DNA of 64,000 nucleotides from Trachythela sp. YZ-2020. Lineage: Eukaryota; Cnidaria; Anthozoa; Malacalcyonacea; Clavulariidae. Under the pieces are notes generated by a model. The model searched no databases. It was not told the origin of the DNA and saw nothing but the letters and a program-made list of their open reading frames with translations. Position numbers and translations under genes: made by a program. This document shows positions 49,801 through 61,800 of the stretch, one piece after another; the stretch's first letter is position 1; each line of letters opens with the position of its first letter. The DNA lies in the NCBI GenBank assembly GCA_016169945.1, contig JADLSH010000388.1:2266001-2330000 (forward strand), read 5' to 3'.

Positions 49801-52800
49801 GAAATTCAAGATGGTTTCCAAAATTTTGGTGATGATTCTATTGATGGTGGCAATTGAGGAGGCTATTGCAGTCTCATGTCATCACAACTGCTGGCACAAT
49901 GATTGGCGTCATAGAGATCAGCGAGCCAGGGCAGCCGGGCAGTTCAACAGAAGATGTTCTTATGGATTTCGCTGGGGTGGACGTTGTTATTGTTATGGAT
50001 CACCAATTTGTTAAACCGAGAACTACCAATTAGAACTTGATCAATTTGAGAACTACTGTAGACATTAGAACTTGATTAATTGTGTAATTGAACAGTTAAC
50101 GAGGACTTAGTAATATGTAATGCATGCATATAAGTAGTTTATGTTTCACGGCTTGTTTTAAGTAAGAACATTTTGTAACATGTGTGATGATGATGGGTCT
50201 ATGGTTCAACATTTTAGGAAGCGTACACTGGTCATCAACCCCCATCACCCCAGCGTGCGGTTTGTACGGCCGGTGGGAAAGATTTAGAGCTGCTCGCGAT
50301 TAATCGATATATCGATTATTTTTTGGCAATCGATTAGTATTCTTAACAATAATCGGATCATTGTCAACAAACATGCACAGCATGATATTTACCCAAACTT
50401 TCATTCCGGAATGAAAAAAAATGCGAAAAAATAAGCATTCTGGCGCTCTCTATTCCTATTGAAATCAGTTATTATTGCAAAAAAAAACGCCCAGGATGTA
50501 GTCAACCAGTGAAAAAGCGCAAACTCTCATTGGTTAATGAAATTGAATGTTGTCGTGAACCAATCAGATAGCTGATATCATTAATGCCGCGGGGTCAATT
50601 TCACATCGTCTACACTACCATTTGCAAGCGAGCGTTGAGCGTGCAAAAATTTTCACCGTGAGCATTAACCGCAAATTCGTGTATATATGATGGGAGTGAT
50701 GCCAGTATAAGGTATGGGTAAATATCAAGATTTTCTCTCGGCATCTCGTTCGTATATAAATTTTCGTTCGAATATTCCATTTACAAGCACCTTCTATTAA
50801 TAGTCCTATGGAACGAGATGCCGAGAAAAATCTTGATATTTATCCATACCTTGTACTGGCATCACTCCATCATATATCATGAATTTTCGGTGAACTGGAC
50901 TCTGTAGCTCAGTTTGTTAGAGCGCTGCACCGGAATCGCAGGGCCGCAGGTTCAATTCCTGCCAGAGGGCCTAAGTTGCATTTTTCGCAACTGCTCCTGG
51001 CTAGGTCTAAAAATTTATATAAATTTTCGTCCGAATATTCCATCTACAATCACCTTCTACTGTCTACTAGTAAACTGTTTGGAAACAGTTTTTAAGATTG
51101 AAAAAAATAACGAATTTTACTAAAGCTGCAGTCTATGCCAGTGGTCGATGCATAATGACCGCGCAGACTGAGATTTAACTCTTTGAAGCACAATTCATTA
51201 TTTATAGGTGATGTGCAACCAGTCTCGAGAGATTAAAAGGACAAAGAGATTTTGCCATTTTGGATGAAATTTAAATTGCAAACAAGCAAAATATTTTGTC
51301 AAATTTATCCAACATGGCGGCGATGACGTAACATGCACACTAAGAATTATCACTATCTATGATTATTCCAGTTGTACATTGAGCTCAGTGCGCAAAACAA
51401 AAGCTTTAAAATTCTAACCTGTTCATCTTGACCAATGAAAGGATGGTAGGTACAAAGCTTTGTTAATACCTAAACATAAATGGAGAACCATTCAATGAAC
51501 CACATACGATTTTGTAACTAATCTCGCTTTGTACCAAGAAATCGAACAATGAAACTAATTCACTGAAATTGTTAAATTTACAATGAATTATGCTAATATA
51601 ACAGACCGCACGTTCAACCAACGAGCAAAGCCAAAAAGTACACCCCACATATTACGACATGTGAAACGTCAAATGGTAGCATTTGTTGCAAAACTCGGAA
51701 ACACTTGTTGTTTGTGCTGGGCTTAGACTTACCTAGTTTGGGCACCATGCTATCATCATGTCAATCCTAATCTCTTACCCACAGAAAAACATGTCACAGA
51801 CCAAGTCATAGACCAGGTATGGTATGGTATGGTATGGTATGGTATGGTATATGGTATGGTATACGGTATGGTACTGTATGGTATGGTATGGTACAGTATA
51901 TGGTACTATATGGTATGGTACTGTATGGTATGGTATGGTATGGTATATGGTATGGTATATGGTATGGAATATGATAGGCATGGTATGGCATGGTACTGTA
52001 TGGTATATGGTATGGTACTGTATGGTATGGTACAGTATATGGCATGGTATATGGTATGTATGATATGGTATGGCATGGTACTGTATGGTATGGTACAGTA
52101 TATGGTATGGTATGTATGGTATGGTACAGTATATGGTATAGTATGTGGTATGGTACGGTACGGTATAGTATGTGGTATGGTATGGTATGGGTACGGTATA
52201 GTATGTGGTATGGTATGGTATGGTATGGTATGGTATGGTATGGTATGGTATGGTATGGTATGGAAAGGTACGGTATGGTATGACATGATATGGTAGAGTA
52301 TAGTATGATATGATGATAATATGGTAAACTATATTTCAACAGGGTAGCCCAGGTCATAGACACCAAGAAGTAGATGCTTTCCCTTTTGAGGTTCATGGAT
52401 TTACCCAAAGAAAAATGTTCAGATAGGTCTTGTATTTTGGGTGCATGCACGTAATTTGGACGTAACGTTTAGCGTTTGATCGGGTATGGAAACATAAAGC
52501 CACGCTGTGGCACGCTTATGAATGGCAGCGAACAAAACATTGCGAAAGACGCGTACCGGAAAAATTCTTGCATACAAATGAGGTCGACGCATATCATGAG
52601 GAACGCGAAATAATCCAGAAAGGAAATCATAATTTGAAACCTAAATGAAAAGCAAAATTTAAACAAGTCATGATGAAATAACGTAGTCAGTATTCTATGA
52701 ATAGTAAAACTAAATTGAACAATAGCAATAAAAATTAGCCATTTAAAAGTCGTTGAACCTTCTAAGGCTAGACTAGTCTTTCTGTATTGATCCACTGTAG

Positions 52801-55800
52801 TTTAACTCATGCTATTTACATTATAGTGGGTCGATACATAAAGACAATGAAAGAAAGACTTGGAGCAAGTCTATCCGCTTCGGTTCAGTTTTGAACCGAG
52901 ATTTTCCGAAGTTGATAAGTCTCTCTTTCTCGCTCCGCCACCTCCCGCTACGTCATGTTATTTATACTATAGTGGATCAATACACAAAGACAATGAAAGA
53001 GAGACTTGCAGCAAGTGTATCTTAGGCTAGCATCTAAACTTAATGCGTGGTCTACCCTGACCAGCCAGCAAGCTCATACAAAGTTGGGTGTTAGTTGTAC
53101 AATGGTTATATAGGGCTTGTGCCTGTCACCGTTGTTCGATTCTTGCAATATGCAGTTGTCTGATCATAATTCCGAGGAAAAAACAGTCTCTAACTGATAG
53201 AACTAAGAAACATACTTACTGTAGTTTAGTTTAGGTTTCCTCTTGTAGTAACACTGGAACACTAAGGGGAACTGGTTCATACTGGAAGAACAGTTTAGAA
53301 CTGATAGAACTATCCAGTGTAAATAGAGTAAGTATTGTTTACGTTTCCTCTTGCAGTAACCGTGGAACAATTTATGATGGTTTTTACTGGACCTCTAGGG
53401 AGAACAGTTAAGAACTGATAGAGCTATCCAGTAGAAACAAAGTTAGTTTAGTTTAGGTTTCCTCCTGTAGTAACACTTGAACAATAAGGTATGGTTTTTA
53501 CTGGACCTCTAGAGAACAGTTAAGAACTGATGGAGCTGTCCAGTATAAATAAAGTTAGTTTGGTTTAGGTTTCCTCCTGTAGTAATACTGGAACAACAAG
53601 GGATGGTTCTTACTGGACCTCTAGGGAGAACAGTTAAGAACTGATAGAGCTATCCAATATAGATAAAGTTAGTTTAGTTTAGGTAATTTCCTCCTCCAAT
53701 ACGAGATGACCATTACTTTACTTTACCTCTAATAACACAGGATCGATAAGAACCTTACTAGACCTTAAAGAAAACTGATAGAGCTATCCAGTACAAATAC
53801 GGTCAGTTTAGTTTAATTTTCTTACCATTTTAGACAACACTGTACAAATTGAGTTCAAGTATTGCTTTCCAGAGAGAATTAATTTTTTATCTTGAAGTGT
53901 TTCTGGAATGATTCTCAGCACAACATCCAACACCTCCCATTCCAACTCCTGAAAAATGTCGCGTGTAAAACCTGCATCAAAATGTTACTTAGAAGATTTA
54001 CCCAGTGATTAAGATATAATGCATCTCAACCAGTTTAAATAATGCATCTCAACCAGTTTAAATAATGCATCTCAACCGGTTTGATTAACCAGTTTAAGCC
54101 CGCCATGTATACTTTTCCACAAACAGTGAAATCGTTTGTGGTTAACAAAGTAGGGCACATTGTGGCTTAATGGATTAACAAGATACTTTGGCAAGCAGCT
54201 GTCTGATTTCTCTTAGCTTAATGGGTAAATTTTATCTTACATCTTAACCAACTCCCTCCATTGGGTGTGATCAGTTAACTTTGATGGAAATTTTACCTGT
54301 TGTAGACACATTAAAATGACATTCATCGCCTCGCTGTACGGCAGATAAACAAGCCCAGACGTTTTATCTTCCGACGAACTACAATAAGAAAAACATTTTT
54401 ACCTGTAAGTTTGCAAACTTACTGAAATACAAGCTCTACTTATACATATATTTCTGATCACCTACCTCTTCTTTTCGGCACAAGCAAAATACGAACTGAA
54501 CTTTACTTCACCATTGTGTTCTTGCACAATGCCTAAACGTTGAGAACTATCAGCTCGCAGACTTAGAAAACATTTAAGAATCTACAAGAAATCAAGCACA
54601 ATCAATATTGATGGCTCAACAGCCTGATTTCAGTTGTCCAAACAGTTCAGGAACCAACAACGCCGGAACCACGGGGGCATTATACCATGCTACTGTTTAC
54701 TCACGGGGTGAGGGGGGTGAATGTTGGGGTAGCAAAGGTCCTTCATATGAATGCATTGCGTATTCAAAGAGGTACAAAAATCACATCAGAAAAGCAGGAA
54801 ATGCAATTCTACCATAATACACCTAAGCTCGCCGAATTCTACCATACATAATCGAGTTTTCATTTTTTACATCATATAATCATATAGTTGTTGTAAACAG
54901 GCCTTAAAATATCGGTCGGTCACGGACATTGTCCGACCCATTCGTGAAATTGTCCGACCAAGAAAGAAACGCACCGGACATTCTGTCCGACCAAAGGAAA
55001 ATTGAGGTTTACCGTTTGTCCGAACCAACTGTATTGATGTCCGACCAAACTTTAACTTTGTCCGGTCGACGTAAATTTACCCCGTAAATGTTTATCAGAG
55101 CTGTTATGTGGTCCGCTGAGCGTGACAGCGGAGCCGGGTATTCGTTTGACTAGTCGCATCGTAAGTCAACGCGAGTTTATTTGCGATGACTTGCGTTCCC
55201 GGACGTTTGATCGGGCCTTAAAGTATCAATACATAACTGCCCAACATTTAGCGTCAGTATACGATTTTAAAAGAATACATTTTCGCGCCAAACTAAACAT
55301 AAGGCCATCGGACATTATTACAAAAATGTCCGACCCATTCTGAAAGACACCGGACATTTTGACCGACGGCACTGCTGACCGATATTTTAAGGCCTGAGTT
55401 GTAAATAGTCCTTTAAAGAGTAGTATTGAAACACACTAACATTTAACTTAAAAACAATTGTACTGTATTTTTTTCAGTTTGAACAATTCCGTCTAACGGT
55501 TCTTCGATGAAGCGCTGCGTTGTTACCGCGTTAAAGCGGCGCTTAAACAAGCAGATACGGTATAGAAATATAGGAATGAAAGAGACTCACCGCCAATCGT
55601 ATTTCTGATGCAATATATGTTCTATATCCATTGTCATAATGAGCTTTTATATGATAAACTAAGATATTAAAGATACGTTCTGCATGTTCTTGAGGTTTAC
55701 GAAACAGTTTCACCTGCGAAAATAAGAACTGAATTGTTTAAACGAAACGTGTATTTGACACGAATCTCATGAAGAACTTGACTGAATGTAGCTTTTCATT

Positions 55801-58800
55801 GTGTATTTAAAATTCCAACATGTATTTAAAAGAGCATTCGAGAATACTGTATAGATTTCATTCGTGTACACACGTAAAAACGCACAAGTTGTAACAAACC
55901 TGCAGCAGACTTGTACCGATGCAGTTTCAACATCAGGATGTGTTCGCACTGCTTGTTCCCAGCTTGTTGACAACTTGCTACAAGGTTGTTGACTCAACAG
56001 ACTTGTTACAAGTTGTTCCAACAACTTTTTATCGTCCTGCAATTCAACAACTTGTTGATAAGTTGTGAGTGACAACCTTGTGTAGCAACTTGATAAAATG
56101 ACAACATTGTTACAACTTGTTGACAAGCTTGCTACAAGCCTGTTGCGAACATATCTTGTTGACAAGATGCGAGATTTACGTGTGTAAGCGCGTGAAACTT
56201 ATAGTTTTGTGAGCATGGCAGCATTCGCGTGATATCGCGAAAATAGGCTCAAGGAACGAGGAAGGGGGTTTTGCAGATGGAAGTTTCAAGCAAAAATCCA
56301 CACACATATCTCAGACCTAACAAGGGCCAGTTGTGAAGAATGCTTTGACGAGAGCTGTATTTTCCCCTTTATAACAAGCTTCAGGTCTTTGGGATCAAAC
56401 TACCTGAGAAATTCAACAAGAAGTTCGACGTTTCGAGCGAATGCCCTTCGTCTAGAAGTCAGTAGAAATTGATTTACTACTACAATGTAACTTCCAGACG
56501 AAGGGCCTTCCCTCAAAACGTCGAAGTTCCTGTTGAATTTTCAGGTAATTTGATGCTAAAGACCCGAAACATAATATTGGATATAGACGCTACCTACGCT
56601 GGCACCACACGTCCGATGTATTTTCCCAACCCAAAGATTTCATTAGCAAAGGCATCTATATACCTGTCCTTACCTTGAACAAGCGAACTAATCCTAAGAC
56701 AGCCTCTTTAATGTCTTTCAAAGCCGTTTCGTCTTGAGGCTACGAGAATTGGAACAGATTATGTTGAAACCACTAGCTAAGTCTAATAACTTGAATGACA
56801 GAAAAATTTATTATTGAATAAGAAACAATTATTGGATGAGGCTGAGCAGAGCATGAACTGAGACTGAGGTCAATGTAATGCAAATAACTCTTCATATCAT
56901 GCTCAGCCTCATCCAATAATTGTTTTATGATACATTCAAAAACCAAACAAGAAAGCCAAGATTTGCGGCCGGTGGGAAAGATGCAAAAACACATTAAATA
57001 GACAAACTTACAAGAAGCCATTTTGTTTCGGCTTTTAAAATTTCGCGCGCTTTTTATACAAGCTGCCCACCGCGCAGGGGCTTGGACTCTACAGTGTGCA
57101 ATATTTGTTTCTTTTGTTTATTTGCACGCTCATCACAATATCGAACAACTAACCTGTTCCTTACTTGATGGTCTGACGTAACGTTTGAGTGGATCCACTG
57201 GACAGTGGGCTATCTGGAATGGATATATAAAATGTACCCTATTACCTCGCTTTAAAGTCCATGGCACGCATTTGAAACATGTACATTTTTGTCAACATGT
57301 CACGTCTATATAATAAATCAATCTTAATTAAGTCCCGTTCACACGATTCAATTTGTCGAATCTGATTCTCCTCCTGACGTATGTGATTTCACACAATACA
57401 GCAACAACTACACTTTTCGCCAGGTATGAGCCAATAGCCTTACTCTTGTCAACAAATCCAGTAAATCACATACGCCAAGAGGAGAATCGGATTCGACAAA
57501 TCGGATCGTGTGAACAGACCTTTACCTTCTCGATAATGTGCAAAACGTCGCAAACTTTCGGCAAATCAGATCCTTCAATAACATCGACCAGCAGCTGAAC
57601 AGCTCGAATACGCACGGCAATATCTCGATCTTTAGCAATGTGGTCTAAATATGGTAACACCGAGTTCTCAAGAATCTCTTCCTATATTCAAACAAAAAGC
57701 AGAGTGTTTTAGCAACATCGACCAAAAGCTGAACAGCTCGGATGCGCACAGCAATATATCGATTTTGAGCAAATGAATGTAGTCAGACTAAGGCGCTGGT
57801 CAAATGAGGATGAGAGTTAATGAGAGTTGCAACTCTCGCTCACCTTTGATCACCAACTCTCACCAACTCTCATCAACTCTCATCAACTCTCATCGACTCT
57901 CATGCACTCTCATCAACTCTCATCAACTCTCGTCAACTCTCATCAACTCTCATCAACTCTCATCAACTCTCATCAACTCTCATCAACTCTCATCAACTCT
58001 CATCAACTCCTCGTCGTGCAACTACTCTCATCAACTCTCATTCATCAACTCTCATCAACTCATCAACTCTCATCAACCTCATCAACTCTCATCAACTCTC
58101 ATCAACTCTCATCAACTCTCATCAACTCTCATCAACTCTCATCAACTCTCATCAACTCTCGTGCTCTAACTCTCATCAACTCTCATCACTCTCAACATCA
58201 CTCTCCAACTCTCATCTGCACTCTCTCTCTACTCTCAACTCTCTACTCTCGTGCAACTCTCTCAACTCTCTGCAACTCTCGTGCACTCTCGTGCAACTCT
58301 CTAACTCTCTCAACTCTCGTCTACTCTCTCGTCAACTCTCGTACTCTCTCTACTCTCTACTCTCTACTCTCATCAACTCTCACTCTCATACTCTCATCAA
58401 TCTCATCAACTCTCATCAACTTTTTTACACGTTTGATCGGTACGCGTGGTAATATCCAGTCAACTCTCGTGCAACTCTTGTTCTCGTTCTCTCGCTTGCC
58501 AACTCCCATCAGAGTTCATCCTCATTTGACCAGGACTTAAGTTCTCAATAATCTTTTCGTAGAGTTGAAGTATAGATCAAGCTCTGTTACTGGGAAAGAA
58601 TTCTAATGCTTGGTCCTTGGATACTTCTATTCTATTCTCTACTCTCTACTCTCTACCCACTTTCCACTTCTACTCTCTACTCTCTACTCTCTACTCTCTA
58701 CTCTCTACTCTCTACTTCACTTACCTTCACTTCACTCTCTACTCTCTGACTTATTCTTATTCTATTCTCATTCTCTATTCTCATTCTTCTTATCTCATTC

Positions 58801-61800
58801 TATTCCCTCTATTCTCTTCTTTCTATTCTCATTCTCTATTCTCATTCTCATTCTCTGCAAACAAGAATAACTGCAATGTTGTAAAGAAGCCTTTATCACA
58901 AATTTGGTAACTATCTCCCATTCCCCATTCTCTATCTCTATCTCCCTCTCTCTCTCTATCTCTTTCTGCAAACAAGAACAATAATAACTGGGTAACATCG
59001 TTGTAAAGAAGCCTTTAGCCTGCCAAATTTGCAACAAATGTCTGCTAATAGTGCAACAACGAATGGACACAACTTCATACCTCGTAGAGCGGTGAGAACG
59101 TTCCTAAAATGTTGCAGAGCACGTCTAGAACTTTTATTCTAATGGCTGTCCTCTCTTCACACCTAAACACAGAAAAAGAGTTTCGCATACAACAATATTC
59201 AACGCAACACAACACAACAGTACAACCGAATACAATATAACAAAACAAAACAAAACACAATTACACGACAAAAACACAAACAACAAAAGACGTCAAAACA
59301 CGACATACTTGAAGTATTTGTCCACTAAATCCTTTATATTTTCAAACCAGTTGTCGCAATAAGGATGGAGGGACTGGGCACGATGAGAGACCAATAGAAT
59401 TACTGATGATTCCTACAAAAAAATATCATGATTTCAACCCTAAAAATGTTTTAGTGATAGTAGTGTTCAAGTTATACTTGAAGGATTAAGGTACGCTTAC
59501 ATGCTGCGATTTGTTGGGCCGATTTCAGATGCACGTTAATGATATTTGAAAAATACGTGGTAAACGTCATCTGGCGACATCATCAACTGAAAATATTCGT
59601 CATTAACATTCAGCAAAACCTAAAATCGACCCGACAAATCACAGCGTGTAAACGTACCTTTACAGGGTCAAACTACGTTAAAATGCAACGAGGACTTCGA
59701 CGTTTCGAGCGAGACAAGCCTTTCGTCTGGAAGGTAGTCGCGTCTGAACGTTAAAGTGCTACTAACCCCCAAAAATATTTTTGTATATGTGTAATATTTG
59801 TATCATTCTGAGAAGAAATGTAATATATCTTTATAGTAAAAATCCTCATTTTGATAAAAAAAATTTCACTGTCAAAGTTACCGGATATGATGTCATTAGG
59901 TGTATTGTAAATTCGTTTTCTTTTGCTTTTTGATGCTAAAATTCATCTAATGATATCATATCCGAAAACCTTGACAGTGAAAAAGTTGATTTGATTTCTT
60001 CTCAGAATGATACAATTATTACACATTTACAAAAATAATTTTGGGGGTTAGTAGCACTTTAACAAGATGACACAAACGACACAAATGTAATACAGAACGA
60101 CGATTAAAGTTTACTTCAAAATTGGTTGTCGCGTTACTGTGCTCACAAAAACAGCAAAATGCAATGATTCAAACTTACCGGTCTCGTGTTCGTACATTTT
60201 GCGACAATGGCAAACAATCTGTCTGCAGAGCCATGAAATTCGTGTTTGTCATGTAGCTCTTCAATGTGGGACAACAAGACATGGAAATTCTCTGGTACTG
60301 TCTTGCAGGCTGGATATCTCTGGAAATGTACAGTAAACACTAGATGTTACCACCGCAAGGAAAGTGCTGTCAAAATCCCGACAAAAATGCCAAAATTGGT
60401 TAGGATTAAGGGTTAGGATTAGGGTTGTGGTTAGGATTAGAGTTAGGATTAGGGTTGTGGGTTGGGATTAGAGTTAGGATCAGGGTTGTGGTTAGGATTA
60501 GTGCTAGGATTAGGATTGTGGTAAGAGTTGGGATTAGAGTTAGGATTAGAGTTAGGATTAGAGTTAGGATTAATGGTTAGGATTAGGGTTGTGGTTAGGA
60601 TTAGAGTTAGGATTATAGTTAGGATTAGAGTTAGGATTAGAGTTAAGCATAGGATTAATGGTTAGGATTAGGGTTGTGGTTAGGATTAGGGTTAATATTA
60701 AAGTTAGGATTAAGATTAAGTTTAATCATCACCCTAATCTCAACCCTAATCCTAGTCCTGACCCTTAATGCTAACCCTAATCCTTGTAACGTAATTTCGG
60801 GATAGCAATATGGCTAGTCACCCTAATGTTTTCATAGTTTGCGCACACGTAGGCCTAAATAGGCCTTACCTCAACATACTCTTGTAGTGCTGAAGTAATA
60901 TCAAGAATGGATTCCCAAGCGGCATCATGTTGCTTCACGCCATATTTCTTCACAAGTCTTTGCATGGACAGTGTCACTTCGCATATCACACTCTCGTCAT
61001 CGCATGACAACACCTAGAGCATGGCAAACAGGGATGGATCACTGATCTGAAAACTAGAACTGGATAGAGCATGGCAAACAGCGATGGATCAATGATCTGA
61101 AAACTATTTAACAATTAGATTAAGAGCTCAAGATTTCTATGAGGTGATAGTTGATGAGGGCGAAACCCGAATGAACTATCATCATATCCTCATAGACGAA
61201 TAGAAACGAATTATCTAATTGCTGTAGTAGAAACTGCAAGAAAACGGTATTCAAAAACGTTTTTCATAATAATTTGAAAAAAATCGCGCCGAGATCGCGC
61301 CGAGAGATGAGTTAGCTCTATAGACAGTTAGTCTATTAGATAGCGTAGATCATCAAAAAGTGTAGCCAGCAAAATTACAGCATTTGCAATAGTATACTAG
61401 TATGATTCTACTAAAACTGGATAGAGCATCCTTTTGAATTCAATGAGCCAATTTTGAAGCCAAAATATTTTTAATGAGATCAGATTTTTAATGCTGTCAA
61501 ATTCTTGACTAGTCAAATCGTTAGCTGTCCAAATTAGTTAATGTTATACTGTGAAGCAAATATATTTTCCTATGTAACTTGAGAAAAATAACTTCCAACA
61601 TCTCTTCTAACGAGGTTTAGAACGTTTTAAACACCACATAATGAGGCTTATGGCGGCCATATTGGTGTGACCTCATTAGTTATTCACCGGCAAATTTAGG
61701 AAGAAAGTGAAGCCACTGATGATAAATTCTTATCTAGACAATACGTGTCCTTTCCCACCAATAACTAGAAACTTATAGAAACTCTTTAAACACGTCCCCA

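Larger units (their letters stand above)
48355..50443 (+). repeat. Tandem segmental duplication, copy 2
   Basis: Shorter copy lacking the LINE and the mariner MITE. Its left edge falls inside the foldback element. Confidence 0.9.

Noticed and set aside
50897..50973. Possible functional tRNA gene
   Set aside because: A and B boxes are present, but the acceptor stem is imperfect, the anticodon stem has a mismatch, and the same head is attached to a repeated SINE body elsewhere.
51717..51762. Candidate missing TSC2 exon before the GTAAGT donor-like site
   Set aside because: Every frame compatible with the neighbouring phase-0 exons contains a stop; at best a 17-nt micro-exon that I cannot support.
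51775..52450. Long reading frames of up to 214 codons on both strands
   Set aside because: Product of the GGTAT pentamer array; open on both strands at once.
57804..58910. Reading frames rich in Ser/Leu/Thr
   Set aside because: Derived from CTCATCAACT and CTCTCTA arrays.
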